From Sphingomonas sp. BT-65 (GTDB taxonomy: Bacteria > Pseudomonadota > Alphaproteobacteria > Sphingomonadales > Sphingomonadaceae): a stretch of DNA of 64,000 bases. A program made the position numbers and the translations under genes. Positions 32,473 through 41,737 of the stretch are shown here, one piece after another; the first letter of the stretch is position 1, and each line of letters opens with the position of its first letter. The DNA is taken from contig NZ_JAPCIA010000001.1 in NCBI RefSeq assembly GCF_026107375.2, positions 992,001 through 1,056,000 of the forward strand, given 5' to 3'. The notes beneath the pieces are model-generated. The model did not search any database. It was not told the origin of the DNA and saw only the letters and a list, made by a program, of their open reading frames with translations.

Positions 32473-34347
32473 GTGAACTACCGTTTCCTGACCCTATTGC
32501 TCGCCACCGCCGCCACGCCGGCCTTCGCGCAGGACACCAGCCCGCCCCAGGGCACCGACGACGAGGTCATCGTCACCGCCAGCCGCGTGCCGCTGACCGC
32601 GCGCGAAATCGGCAGCGCGGTGAGCATCGTCACCGCCGAGGACCTCGAGCGCGAGCAGATCATTTTCGCCAAGGACGTGCTGCAGGACCTGGCCGGCATC
32701 CAGATCAGCTCCGACCGGCCGGGCGACGCCACCAGCGTCAGCATCCGCGGATCGGACAATGACCAGGTGCTCTACCTGATCGACGGCATCGAGCTCGGCG
32801 ACCCCAGCAACATCAGCACGCAATACCAGACCGACGACCTCACCACCCGCGACATCGCGCGGATCGAGGTGCTGCGCGGCAACCAGAGCTCGCTCTATGG
32901 CTCGGACGCGATCGGCGGGGTGGTGAACATCATCACCCAGCGCGCGACCGCGGATGGCATCACTGTGAACGCCGAGGGCGAAGCGGGATCGCACGACACG
33001 CTGAACGGCGGCGCCTCGCTGCTCGGCCGCACCGGCGCGCTCGACTTCCGCCTGACCGCGAGCGGCTATCGCCACAAGGGCCCGTCGCTGGCCGATACGC
33101 CGGCAGGTGACGCGGCGGAAGACGACGAATATTGGCGCTATGGCTTCAGCGGCCGGCTCGGGCTGGCGGCGAGCGCCAATGTCGACCTGCAGCTGATCGG
33201 CTTCTGGCAGGATTCGCACAGCGACCTTGACGACACGACCGCCGACAGCCTCGACACGGCGCGCGTCAAGGAATGGGCGCTGGCCGGTCAGGGCAGCTTC
33301 CGCAGCGACGACGGTGCGCTGCGCGCCACCGCGACGGCGAGCCGCTACAAGGCGCAGCGCCGTTATTTCGGGATGTGGAACCTGCCCGAAGGCGACTTGT
33401 TCGAGGGCACCAAGGACTCGCTCTCGCTCAACGCCAGCTATGACAAGAGCGGCGTGTTCGGTGTCGCAGCCGGGGCCAATTACGAGGAGGAATATACCGA
33501 CCAGGTCACCAGCTTCTCGGGCGTGTTCGATGCCAAGATCACGACCAAGTCGGCCTATGCCGAAGCCGCGCTGCGGCCGGTCGCGGGCCTGACCATCACC
33601 GGCGCCGCGCGCATCGACGACAATAGTCGCTTCGGCAGCTTCGACACCTATCGCGTGACCGGCGCTTATGTCGTGCAGGACGCGATCGGCGGCGGCGACG
33701 TCAAGCTGCGCGCGAGCTATGGATCAGGCGCCAAGGCGCCCGGCCTCTACCAGCTGTTCGATCCGAGCTTCGGCAATCCGGAGCTGAAGGTCGAGACCAG
33801 CGAGGGCGGCGATGTCGGCATCGATCTCGGCTTCGGCGAGCGCTTTACCGCGCAATTCTCGTACTTCTTCACGCGCACGCGCAACGAGATCGTGTTCGAC
33901 TGCACCCTCGCCGCGCAGGGCTGCTACACCCAGTTCGGCAAGACCCGGAAATCGGGCGTCGAGATCGCGCTGGACGTGCGCCCGACCGACTGGCTGTCGA
34001 TCCGCCAGAGCTACACCTATCTCGAGGCCGAGAACGACCCGGCAGAGAACGACGTCTGGTTCGATCTCGGCCGGCCCAAGCATTCGGGCAGCACGTCGGT
34101 GACGATCACCCCGATCGAGCGCCTCTCGCTCACCGCGCGGGCGCGCTATCGCGATCGCAACGCGGCGAGCTTCGGCGGGATCACCGAGGGTTATGAGGTG
34201 GTCGACCTGCTCGGCTCCTACGGGATTACCGGGAATATCGAGGTCTATGGCCGCGTCGTGAACCTGTTCGACAAGGATTATCAGATGAGCTTCGGCAAGA
34301 ACGCGCTCGGCCAGAGCTTCTATGGCGGCGTGCGGCTGAGCTTCTGA
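32473..34347 (+). CDS. btuB: TonB-dependent vitamin B12 receptor
   Basis: The protein has 624 residues from a GTG at 32473, the only start that gives a signal peptide (YRFLTLLLATAATPAFAQ) and a good ribosome site. The TonB box is EVIVTASRVPLT at about 30-42. The plug has SIRGSDNDQVLYLIDGIELGDPS at about 96-118 and EVLRGNQSSLYGSDAIGGVVNI at about 133-154, both close to BtuB. The barrel ends GVRLSF. The calcium-binding Asp-rich loops of BtuB are suggested by DGIELGDPS and DDLTTRD. It moves cobalamin across the outer membrane with TonB energy. It is preceded by the riboswitch and followed by a terminator, then by btuF on the other strand. Confidence 0.93.
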   Translation: MNYRFLTLLLATAATPAFAQDTSPPQGTDDEVIVTASRVPLTAREIGSAVSIVTAEDLEREQIIFAKDVLQDLAGIQISSDRPGDATSVSIRGSDNDQVLYLIDGIELGDPSNISTQYQTDDLTTRDIARIEVLRGNQSSLYGSDAIGGVVNIITQRATADGITVNAEGEAGSHDTLNGGASLLGRTGALDFRLTASGYRHKGPSLADTPAGDAAEDDEYWRYGFSGRLGLAASANVDLQLIGFWQDSHSDLDDTTADSLDTARVKEWALAGQGSFRSDDGALRATATASRYKAQRRYFGMWNLPEGDLFEGTKDSLSLNASYDKSGVFGVAAGANYEEEYTDQVTSFSGVFDAKITTKSAYAEAALRPVAGLTITGAARIDDNSRFGSFDTYRVTGAYVVQDAIGGGDVKLRASYGSGAKAPGLYQLFDPSFGNPELKVETSEGGDVGIDLGFGERFTAQFSYFFTRTRNEIVFDCTLAAQGCYTQFGKTRKSGVEIALDVRPTDWLSIRQSYTYLEAENDPAENDVWFDLGRPKHSGSTSVTITPIERLSLTARARYRDRNAASFGGITEGYEVVDLLGSYGITGNIEVYGRVVNLFDKDYQMSFGKNALGQSFYGGVRLSF

Positions 34348-34356
34348 GGGTTGTGC

Positions 34357-34387
34357 GGGAGGCGCCTAGCGATGCCTCCCTTTTTTT
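34357..34387 (+). terminator. Intrinsic terminator after btuB
   Basis: GGGAGGC at 34357-34363 pairs with GCCTCCC at 34374-34380, with GCCTAGCGAT between, followed directly by seven T. This is a textbook intrinsic terminator 10 nt after the btuB stop codon. Confidence 0.85.
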
Positions 34388-34473
34388 CACGAGGCTCGCA
34401 GTGACCCACTCGTTCGATGAGCAGAGCGATCCGGCCACCGGGAATCGGGGTCTAGGCCGTATTGGCATTCAAT

Positions 34474-34500
34474 CATTCCTCCCCCTCCGGGGGAGGAATG
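34474..34500. repeat. Perfect 12-bp inverted repeat between btuB and btuF
   Basis: CATTCCTCCCCC pairs with GGGGGAGGAATG around a TCC loop. There is no T run on either side, so it is either a factor-dependent or a bidirectional terminator between convergent genes, or a REP-like mark. The flanking 85 bp hold no other signal I can see. Confidence 0.6.
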
Positions 34501-34532
34501 GAAACCGTCCTGATGCTGAATATCGACTGGGC

Positions 34533-35372
34533 CTAACGGTTACGCGCAGCCTGTTCGGCGATGCTGCGTGCGGCCAGCACGTAAGCCGGTCCGCCGCACA
34601 CCGTCCATGCCTGCGGGATCGCGATGCGCGGGATGCGGCGCAGCGCCGGGTGGTGCAGCATCTCGGTGCCCTGGTCGACGACGCGGGCGGTGGCGCTCTC
34701 GACGATCAGGAAATCGGGCTGGGCGGCGACCATTTCCTCGAGGCTGACCTGCGACAGCGGCGGCTTGCCGAGCTTCGCGGCGAGATTGATGAGGCCGGTA
34801 CGCGTCATCAGGTCATCGATCAGCGTGCCAGTGCCGGTCAAATAGCCGCGGCGCTGGTAATAAGCGGCGACCTTGCCGCGGCCGGCCGCAGGTATCCTGG
34901 CGAGTTCGGTCTCCATCCGGCGGATCAATGCTTCGCCCCGCGCGGGGTGGCCGATCGCGGCAGCGACAGTGCGGATCTGGCCGACGATCGCCGCATAGCT
35001 TTCCGCATATTCGAGATCGATCGTGCGATATGCGTTCGGATTGAGCGGCTGCAGCATCGGGTGGCTGCTCGCGGGCATGCCGAGAATCAGATCGGGCTTG
35101 GCCGCGAACAATTGCTCGGACGAGGCCTTGAGGATCGGCAGGCCCTGCGCCTTGGTGGCCGCGGCCGACATCCCGGCATCGCGGGCATGGCTGGTCAGCC
35201 CGGCGATCTGGTCGCGATCGGCGAGCGCCATGAGCAGCTGATCGGTGCAGAGGTTGAGCGAAACGATCCGCTGTGGTCGAACTGGCGCGCCGGACGGTTG
35301 CGGCTGAGTCGAGCTGGCCGAGGTGCCGACCCCGAGCAGGGCGATGGCCGCAAGATGAAGGAGATGCCGCAT
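34533..35372 (-). CDS. btuF: Cobalamin-binding periplasmic protein
   Basis: The protein has 279 residues and a signal peptide (HLLHLAAIALLGVGTSASS). Class III binding-protein motifs are RIVSLNLCTDQLLMAL at about 36-50, LTSHARDAG, PDLILGMP about 90, and LTGTGTLIDDLMTRTGLIN near 170. These fit BtuF and related metal-chelate binders, and the neighbours btuC, btuD and cob genes support cobalamin. I use the ATG at 35370-35372; a GTG just before it is possible. It is divergent from btuC with about 53 bp between starts, so both promoters must lie in that gap. Vitamin passed in by BtuB would be captured here. Confidence 0.85.
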   Translation of the reverse strand: MRHLLHLAAIALLGVGTSASSTQPQPSGAPVRPQRIVSLNLCTDQLLMALADRDQIAGLTSHARDAGMSAAATKAQGLPILKASSEQLFAAKPDLILGMPASSHPMLQPLNPNAYRTIDLEYAESYAAIVGQIRTVAAAIGHPARGEALIRRMETELARIPAAGRGKVAAYYQRRGYLTGTGTLIDDLMTRTGLINLAAKLGKPPLSQVSLEEMVAAQPDFLIVESATARVVDQGTEMLHHPALRRIPRIAIPQAWTVCGGPAYVLAARSIAEQAARNR

Positions 35373-35425
35373 CACGCCCCCGTTCCTAGCTCCGATCCCG
35401 TGCCGGGCAAGCGGATCATGAAACC

Positions 35426-36418
35426 GTGACGCGCAGTTCCACCGCCCTGTCCCTCACGCTGCTGGCGCTGACCGCGCTCGCGGCGCTGGCGTCGCTCGGC
35501 TTCGGCACGGTCTCGCTGGCGCCCGATCGCGTGATCGCGGCCCTGTTCGGCCGGGGGGACATGATCGCGAGAACGATCGTGCTCGACCTGCGCATGCCGC
35601 GGATGCTGCTCGGGTTGCTCGTCGGGGGGATGCTCGGGCTGGCGGGCGCGGCGCTGCAGGGTTTCCTGCGCAATCCGCTGGCCGAGCCGTCGGTGCTCGG
35701 CGCATCGAACGCGGCGGCGCTGGGCGCAGTAATCGCGCTCTATTTCGGCCTCGCCGAGCTGCACCCTGCCCTGCTCCCGCTGCTCGCCATCGCCACCGGC
35801 CTCGTCGCGCTCGCCGCGCTGTTCGGGCTCTCCGGCGAGTCCGAAAGCGCGCTGACGCTGATCCTCGCGGGCATCGCGATCGCCACGCTGGCCGGTGCGG
35901 GGATCAGCCTGGCGCTCAACCTGTCACCCAACCCGTTCGCGGCGATGGAGATCATGAACTGGCTGCTCGGAAGCCTGGAGAATCGCTCGTCGCAGCATGT
36001 GTGGATCGCGCTGCCCTGTATCCTCGCGGGCGGTGCGCTGCTGCTGTGGGACGGGCGCGCCTTGGATGCGCTGACACTGGGCGAGGACGGCGCGCGGGCG
36101 CTGGGCGTCAACTTGAACGCGGTGCGCTGGCGGCTGCTGATCGGGGTCGCGATCGGCGTCGGCGGCGCGGTGGCGGTCTCAGGATCGATCGGCTTTGTCG
36201 GGCTGATCGTGCCGCATCTGGTCCGCCCCTTCACCGACCGCTCGCCGTCGGCGCTGCTGCTGCCCTCGGCGATCGGCGGGGCGTTGCTGCTCACCTTGTC
36301 CGACCTCGGTGTACGGCTGATCCCCGCCACCAACGAGCTCAAGCTCGGCGTGGTGACCGCATTCCTCGGCATTCCCGTGTTCCTCGTCCACCTGATGCGG
36401 GAGCGGCGGCTATGGTGA
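35426..36418 (+). CDS. btuC: Cobalamin ABC transporter permease (FecCD family)
   Basis: The protein has 330 residues from a GTG, with about 10 membrane helices, the standard BtuC/FecCD length. Family marks are RMPRMLLGLLVGGMLGLAGAALQG at about 53-76, NPLAEPSVLGASNAAALGAV at 80-99, the cytosolic EDGARALGVN loop about 218 that meets the ATPase, and SGSIGFVGLIVPHLVRPFTD about 253-272. It forms a dimer with the BtuD-like ATPase to import cobalamin. The stop overlaps the ATPase start (ATGGTGA). Confidence 0.88.
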   Translation: MTRSSTALSLTLLALTALAALASLGFGTVSLAPDRVIAALFGRGDMIARTIVLDLRMPRMLLGLLVGGMLGLAGAALQGFLRNPLAEPSVLGASNAAALGAVIALYFGLAELHPALLPLLAIATGLVALAALFGLSGESESALTLILAGIAIATLAGAGISLALNLSPNPFAAMEIMNWLLGSLENRSSQHVWIALPCILAGGALLLWDGRALDALTLGEDGARALGVNLNAVRWRLLIGVAIGVGGAVAVSGSIGFVGLIVPHLVRPFTDRSPSALLLPSAIGGALLLTLSDLGVRLIPATNELKLGVVTAFLGIPVFLVHLMRERRLW

Positions 36419-37197
36419 GCATGACCGCTGCGGCGCTGACCGTTGCGCTCGGCCGGCGGACCGTCGTCGACGGGGTCGATCTTGCGCTCGAGCCTGGGCG
36501 GCTGATCGGCATCATCGGCCCCAACGGCGCGGGCAAGTCGACGTTGATCCGGGCGCTGCTCGGGCTGCTCCCCTATCAGGGCAGGGTCGAGCTCGACGGA
36601 GCGGAGATCGGCAGCCTTTCGCGGGCACAGGTCGCGCGGCAGCTCGCTTATCTGCCGCAGGGACAGGCGCTGCACTGGCCGCTGTCGGTGGAACGCTTGG
36701 TGGGGCTCGGGCGGCTGCCGCATCTCGCGCCGATGTCGCGCATTTCGGATGCGGATGCTGCGATCATCGAGCGGGCGATGGCGCGCGCCGACGTGCTGCA
36801 CCTGCGCGGCCGCGTCGCCACCGAGCTGTCGGGCGGCGAGCGGGCGCGGGTGCTGCTGGCGCGCGCGCTGGCGGTGGAGGCGCGCGGGCTGATCGTCGAC
36901 GAGCCGCTCGCCTCGCTCGACCCGGGGCATCAGATCGATGTGATGGAGCTGCTGCGGCAGGAGGCCGCGGCGGGCGCGCTGGTCGTCACCATCCTGCACG
37001 ACCTGACCATGGCCGCGCGCTATTGCGACCGGCTGCTGCTGATGGACCGCGGCCGGCTTGCCGCCGACGGCGCGCCGCTCGAGGTGCTGAGCGAGGCCAA
37101 TCTGCGCGCCGTCTATGGCATCCGGGCGTGGATCGACGGGGATGGCGCGCCGCTGGTGGTGCCGACCGGACGGGTGCTGCGCGGAGACGGTGAATGA
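36412..37197 (+). CDS. btuD: Cobalamin ABC transporter ATPase
   Basis: The protein has 261 residues. It has Walker A GPNGAGKS at 36-43, Q-loop PQGQ at 82-85, signature LSGGERAR at 139-146, Walker B GLIVDEP at 159-165 and H-loop ILHDLT near 190. It pairs with BtuC. The start could be the ATG at 36412, a GTG at 36415 that gives a GTGA overlap, or the ATG at 36421; all keep the same fold. Its stop overlaps the cobT ATG (GAATGA), so transport and nucleotide-loop genes are in one transcript. Confidence 0.88.
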   Translation: MVSMTAAALTVALGRRTVVDGVDLALEPGRLIGIIGPNGAGKSTLIRALLGLLPYQGRVELDGAEIGSLSRAQVARQLAYLPQGQALHWPLSVERLVGLGRLPHLAPMSRISDADAAIIERAMARADVLHLRGRVATELSGGERARVLLARALAVEARGLIVDEPLASLDPGHQIDVMELLRQEAAAGALVVTILHDLTMAARYCDRLLLMDRGRLAADGAPLEVLSEANLRAVYGIRAWIDGDGAPLVVPTGRVLRGDGE

Positions 37198-38210
37198 TTG
37201 AATTCGACACGATCGATGCGTTCTCGGCCGCGCTTCGTGACCTGCCGGAGGCGGATCCGGTTGCCATAGCGGCGGCGGCGGCGCGCCAGGCGGAACTCAC
37301 CAAACCCGCCGGATCGCTGGGGCGGCTGGAGACGATCGCGCTGTTCCTGGCGGGCTGGCAGGGCACTCCGCGCCCGGTGCTGGACAAGGGCCGCGCGGTG
37401 ATCTTCGCGGGCAATCATGGCGTCGTGCGGCATGGCGTCAGCGCCTTCCCCGCCGAGGTGACCGTCCAGATGGTCGCCAATTTCGAGAATGGCGGGGCGG
37501 CGATCAACCAGCTCGCGCGGTACGCCGGCCTCGAGCTGCGCATCGTCGCGCTCGACCTCGACCGGCCGACCGCGGATTTCACCCGCGAGCCGGCGATGAC
37601 GGAGGCCGAGTGCCTCGATGCCCTGTCGCAGGGCGCGGCGGCGGTCGATGCGGAGCTGGACCTGCTCGTGGTCGGCGAGATGGGGATCGGTAACAGCACC
37701 GCCGCGGCGGCGTTGTGCGCACGCAGCTTCGGGGGCGATCCGCGCGACTGGGTAGGGCCTGGAACCGGGCTCGACGCGGAGGGACAGGCGCGCAAGGTGG
37801 CGGTGGTCGCGCAGGCGCTCGCCATGCATGCGACCGCACCGCACGACGCGTTCGAGACGCTGCGCCGGCTCGGCGGGCGGGAGATCGCGGCGATCGCGGG
37901 CGCGGTGCTTGCCGCACGGCAGCTGCGCCTGCCGGTGATGCTCGACGGGTACATCGCCTGCGCCGCGCTGGCGCCGCTGTTCGCGCAGCAGCCGGGGATC
38001 ATCGATCATTGCCTGGCCGGGCATTGCTCGGCCGAACCCGGGCACCAGCGGCTGCTCGAGCGGTTCGGGCTCGATCCGCTGCTCCGCCTCGGCATGCGGC
38101 TGGGCGAAGGGAGCGGCGCGGCGGTGGCGGTGCCGATCGTCCGCGCGGCGCTGGCGGCGCATAACGGCATGGCGACCTTCGCCGAAGCAAGCGTCGCAGG
38201 GCGGCTGTGA
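37194..38210 (+). CDS. cobT: Nicotinate-nucleotide:dimethylbenzimidazole phosphoribosyltransferase
   Basis: The protein has 338 residues. It makes alpha-ribazole phosphate from nicotinate mononucleotide and dimethylbenzimidazole, the lower ligand of cobalamin. Motifs include LTKPAGSLGRLE about residues 36-47, IFAGNHGVVRHGVSAFP at 71-87, GEMGIGNSTAAAAL about 162-175 and a catalytic Glu in a GEGSGAA segment near the C-terminus. The 4-nt overlap with btuD and the 7-nt gap to cobS show one operon. The symbol follows Salmonella naming (cobU in Pseudomonas-type naming). Confidence 0.92.
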   Translation: MIEFDTIDAFSAALRDLPEADPVAIAAAAARQAELTKPAGSLGRLETIALFLAGWQGTPRPVLDKGRAVIFAGNHGVVRHGVSAFPAEVTVQMVANFENGGAAINQLARYAGLELRIVALDLDRPTADFTREPAMTEAECLDALSQGAAAVDAELDLLVVGEMGIGNSTAAAALCARSFGGDPRDWVGPGTGLDAEGQARKVAVVAQALAMHATAPHDAFETLRRLGGREIAAIAGAVLAARQLRLPVMLDGYIACAALAPLFAQQPGIIDHCLAGHCSAEPGHQRLLERFGLDPLLRLGMRLGEGSGAAVAVPIVRAALAAHNGMATFAEASVAGRL

Positions 38211-38217
38211 GCAGGCG

Positions 38218-38937
38218 ATGAAGCGGCTGATTCTCGCGCTTCAGTTCCTGACCCGGCTGCCGATGCCGCGCGTGGCGGGCAGCGCGGAGGATTTCGCGGC
38301 GAGCATGGCGTGGTTCCCGGTCGCGGGGCTCGCGGTCGGTGCGGTCGTCGCGGGATCCTTCTGGCTCGGCGCGCAGGCCGATCCGTGGGTCGCGGCCCTG
38401 GCCGCGCTGACGGCCTGGGTGGCGGTGACGGGCGCGTTGCACCTCGACGGGCTTGCCGACCTGGCCGATGCCAAGGGCGCCGCGCATGGCGACCGCGCGC
38501 GCTTGCTCGCGGTGATGGCCGACCCGCATATCGGCAGCTTCGGGGTGATCGCGATCACGCTTCAACTCGCCGCCAAGCTGGTGCTGCTCCACCTGTTGTC
38601 GCCTGCCCAATGGCTCGCGCTGCTCCTGATCCCCGCCGTCGCGCGAATCGGGCCGCTGGTATGGACGCGCTGGCTGCCGCCGCTGCACGAGGGGCTGGCG
38701 GCGCGGTTCGCACATGCCGTGCGGCCTGTGCATCTGATCCTCTGGGCACTGGCCTGGCTTGCCGCCTGCTATTTCGCACCGGCGCTGATCGGTGCGCCGC
38801 TGCTGATCGGCGGCTGGTGCCTGTGGCTTCGCCGGTCGCTGGGCGGCGTGTCGGGGGATTGCCATGGCGCGGGGATCGAACTGCTCGAAACCGGGCTGCT
38901 GCTCGCGCTGGTCGTGGCTGGAGACCTGGCCAGATGA
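38218..38937 (+). CDS. cobS: Adenosylcobinamide-GDP ribazoletransferase
   Basis: The protein has 239 residues and several membrane helices (AWFPVAGLAVGAVVAGSFW, WLALLLIPAVARIGPLV, LALVVAGDLA). It joins adenosylcobinamide-GDP and alpha-ribazole to finish cobalamin at the inner membrane. Marks are LQFLTRLPMP at 8-17, ALHLDGLADLADA about 78-90 with the metal-binding Asp residues, GDRARLLAVMADPHIGSFG about 95-113, and GGVSGDCHGAG near the end. It ends 4 nt into cobU. Confidence 0.92.
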   Translation: MKRLILALQFLTRLPMPRVAGSAEDFAASMAWFPVAGLAVGAVVAGSFWLGAQADPWVAALAALTAWVAVTGALHLDGLADLADAKGAAHGDRARLLAVMADPHIGSFGVIAITLQLAAKLVLLHLLSPAQWLALLLIPAVARIGPLVWTRWLPPLHEGLAARFAHAVRPVHLILWALAWLAACYFAPALIGAPLLIGGWCLWLRRSLGGVSGDCHGAGIELLETGLLLALVVAGDLAR

Positions 38938-39440
38938 GCGCGCTCCTGGTCCTTGGCGGGGCGCGATCGGGGAAGAGCCGATATGCCCAGGCGCGTGCCG
39001 AAGCAATTGACGGCGAGCCGGTGTTCGTCGCCACTGCGCAGCCGTTCGACGACGAGATGGCGGAGCGGATCGCGCGCCACCGCGCCGATCGCGGGGCGCG
39101 CTGGTCGACGGTCGAGGCGCCGCTCGATCTCGCCGCGGCGATCCGGAATGAAAGCCGCCCGGGGCGCGTGCTGCTGATCGACTGCCTGACGCTATGGGCG
39201 TCGAACCTGCTCCTCGCGGGGCATGATATCCCCGCAGCGACTGAGGAACTCGTCGAAGCGCTCACCGCCGCCGAGGGGCCGCTGGTCCTGGTCAGCAACG
39301 AAGTCGGCCTCGGCATCGTCCCCGACAATGCACTCGCCCGGCGCTTCCGGGACGAGGCGGGGCGAGTCAATCAGCGTATTGCCGCCTGTGTGGACGAGGT
39401 GATGTTCGTCGCCGCGGGCCTGCCGCTCAAGCTCAAATAG
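38934..39440 (+). CDS. cobU: Adenosylcobinamide kinase/guanylyltransferase
   Basis: The protein has 168 residues. The P-loop GGARSGKS lies at 8-15. The guanylylated His is in RHRADRG-type sequence at about 47, ALLIDCL-type LLIDCLTLW is about 82-90, and VSNEVGLGIVPDN about 121-133 is typical. It phosphorylates adenosylcobinamide and adds GMP, making the partner for CobS. It closes the cobalamin operon. Corrin-ring genes and the adenosyltransferase are not in the window, so this set by itself supports salvage of cobinamide or assembly of the nucleotide loop. Confidence 0.92.
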   Translation: MSALLVLGGARSGKSRYAQARAEAIDGEPVFVATAQPFDDEMAERIARHRADRGARWSTVEAPLDLAAAIRNESRPGRVLLIDCLTLWASNLLLAGHDIPAATEELVEALTAAEGPLVLVSNEVGLGIVPDNALARRFRDEAGRVNQRIAACVDEVMFVAAGLPLKLK

Positions 39441-39445
39441 CCCCG

Positions 39446-41713
39446 TCAGGGAAGATCCTTGTTGAGGCTGCGCAGCACGGGCAGGATCGTGGCATAATCG
39501 TCGGTCCATGGCGTGAAGCCGGGCGTCGTCCGCAACTTGCGCCACTCCCCGCCCATCGCCTTCAGCCGCGCGATTGTCTCGGGCGAGCGCGACAGTGCGA
39601 TCCAGTCCGAGGTCGAGGCCTCGTCCATCTCTTCCATGATCGACGGGTAATAAGTGAGCTCGGCCGCGCTCCACCCGCCTGCCCTGGCCGCGGTCTCGAC
39701 CACAGGTTCGAGCGACAGGAAGCGATTGGAGATGTGGACGAGGAGCAGGCCGTTCTTCGCCAGCACGCGATCATAGGTGGCGAACGCCTCCTGCGTCATC
39801 AGATGCACCGGCACCGCGTCCGACGAGAAGGCGTCGAGCACCAGCAGATCGAGGCTCGCGGACGCCGCCTCGGCAATACGAAGCCGGGCGTCGCCGAGCA
39901 GGATCGACGCGTCGGGCTTGCAGGTTTCGAGGAAACTGAACGTGTTGCGCGCAAGCCCGACCACTGCCGGATCGATCTCGTAGAAGCGCCACGACTGGCC
40001 TGGCTGCGCGTAGCAGGCGAGCGTGCCGGTCCCCAGCCCGACGACGCCGACGCGCGCGCCCGGCCCATAGAGGCTGCCCAGCGCCTGCATCGCCTGCCCC
40101 ACACCCGAGCCCGGCACATAATAGGTCGTCGGCATACGCAGCCGCACCGGATCGCCGGTCAGCTGAACGCCGTGAAGCGTGGTGCCGTGCGCCAGCCGCT
40201 TCTGGTTGGGCAGTTCGGTGATCGTATAGACGCCGAAATAGCTGCGTGTGCGCACATCGCCTTCGAAGCTCATCGCCAGCGAGCGGTAGCCGCCGAACAG
40301 GAACAGCGCGCCGGTCAGCACGATCATGAACGGGATGCGGACGCCGACCGTCAGCAGGCCGATCGCGGCGATGACCAGATAGACGACGCCGCGCGTCTGC
40401 TTCTCCTCGATCGGGTTCGCGCCGAACAGGCCGAATCCGACCAGCGCGCAGATGACGATGGTGACCATCGCCACCCGCAGCATCATCCCGCCGCGGCCGG
40501 TCCGCCACAGCCGGCCCACCACCGGCAGCAGGAACGCCTGCGGTACGAGCAGACCGGCGGCGAGGATCAGGATCGGATATTCATAGGTCCAGTCGAACAC
40601 GAGCGGTGCGATCAGCCCCGCGAACACGCCGCCCAGCGCGCCGCCGACCGACATGGCGAGGTAGAAGCCGGTGAGCCGGTCGGGCTCGGGCCGCAGGTCG
40701 TAGAGATGGGTGTGAAGCGCGACCGCGACCATGAACAGGAGGCCCAGCGCCATCAGCGCGTTGAGCTCGGGATTCTCGTTCTGCCCGGCGATCATCAGCC
40801 CGCCGAACATCAGGATCGTCACCGGCGCGAAGCGGGTGAGGATCTCCGCGAACCAGCGCCGTGCGGCGAAGGCGATGGTGAAGCTCAGCAGGTAGAGGCC
40901 AAGGGGCAGCACCCACAGCATCGGTACGGCAACGATATCGGTGGTGAGGAAGCTCGACGTCGCGAGCATCAGGCCCGACGGGGCGAGCGCAAGCACGATC
41001 CAGTGCGCGACGCGCGTCTTCGTCGGCGAGGGGCTGGTCGCATGGACATGCGGCTCGTCCGCCGCCTTGCGCGGCAGCGACAACGCGCACGCGGCCACCG
41101 CGACGAACACCAGCGCATAGCCGCCGGTCCACAGCCAGCTCTGTCCCTTGAGCGCGAGCCCGGGCTCGACCAGCAGCGGATAGGCAATCAGCCCGCCGAA
41201 GCTGCCCACATTCGACGCAGCGTAGAGCGCATAGGGATCACGCCCGCCCGAGGCGACCGCGAACCAGCGCTGGAGCAAGGGCGCCTGCGCCGAGATCGCG
41301 AAGAACAGCGGTCCGATCGAGGCGCCGAGCAGCCACGGCACCCAGAGCGCGGGTTCGGCATCGACCGGCAGCTGCATCGCCATCAGCCCGATCGGCAGCC
41401 ACAAAGCGGCGAGCGCGAGCACGGCAAGGTGGATCATCGCCTGCTGCCGCACCGGCACGCGGCCCAGCCAATGGGCATAGGCATAGCCGCCGAGCAGCAG
41501 CGCCTGATAGACCAGCATCGCGCTGTTCCACACCGCCGGCGCGCCGCCGAGCCGCGGCAGCGCCATCCGCGCGATCATCGGCTGGACGAGGAACAGCAGG
41601 AAGCTGCCGAGCAGGATCGCGATGACGAACAGCGGGCCGCTGGCGCGCTGGAAGGCGGTGGTTGCACCCTCTTCCGCGGGCTGCGCCGGATCGGCGATTG
41701 CTTCGGCGCTCAT
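39446..41713 (-). CDS. Membrane protein with C-terminal spermidine-synthase-like domain
   Basis: The protein has 755 residues from the ATG at 41713, which has GGGGAGGCG before it; an ATG eight codons upstream is less likely. Residues about 30-475 hold about 12 or more membrane helices of the MFS-like kind (LFVIAILLGSFLLFLVQPMIARMAL is a family opening). Residues about 490-740 resemble a polyamine aminopropyltransferase: PTTYYVPGSGVGQAMQALG, VGVVGLGTGTLACYA, FYEIDPAV, and LLVLDAFSSDAVPVHLMTQEA. The key Asp of true spermidine synthases appears as LLGDARLRI and LDAFSSDAVP. The substrate is unknown; these fused proteins are common but poorly described. It converges with cobU only 5 nt away. Confidence 0.75.
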   Translation of the reverse strand: MSAEAIADPAQPAEEGATTAFQRASGPLFVIAILLGSFLLFLVQPMIARMALPRLGGAPAVWNSAMLVYQALLLGGYAYAHWLGRVPVRQQAMIHLAVLALAALWLPIGLMAMQLPVDAEPALWVPWLLGASIGPLFFAISAQAPLLQRWFAVASGGRDPYALYAASNVGSFGGLIAYPLLVEPGLALKGQSWLWTGGYALVFVAVAACALSLPRKAADEPHVHATSPSPTKTRVAHWIVLALAPSGLMLATSSFLTTDIVAVPMLWVLPLGLYLLSFTIAFAARRWFAEILTRFAPVTILMFGGLMIAGQNENPELNALMALGLLFMVAVALHTHLYDLRPEPDRLTGFYLAMSVGGALGGVFAGLIAPLVFDWTYEYPILILAAGLLVPQAFLLPVVGRLWRTGRGGMMLRVAMVTIVICALVGFGLFGANPIEEKQTRGVVYLVIAAIGLLTVGVRIPFMIVLTGALFLFGGYRSLAMSFEGDVRTRSYFGVYTITELPNQKRLAHGTTLHGVQLTGDPVRLRMPTTYYVPGSGVGQAMQALGSLYGPGARVGVVGLGTGTLACYAQPGQSWRFYEIDPAVVGLARNTFSFLETCKPDASILLGDARLRIAEAASASLDLLVLDAFSSDAVPVHLMTQEAFATYDRVLAKNGLLLVHISNRFLSLEPVVETAARAGGWSAAELTYYPSIMEEMDEASTSDWIALSRSPETIARLKAMGGEWRKLRTTPGFTPWTDDYATILPVLRSLNKDLP

Positions 41714-41737
41714 CGCCTCCCCTTCGTTACGCGGCAC

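Noticed and set aside
34388..34532. A gene between btuB and btuF
   Set aside because: No frame has a start with a ribosome site; only a palindrome is present.
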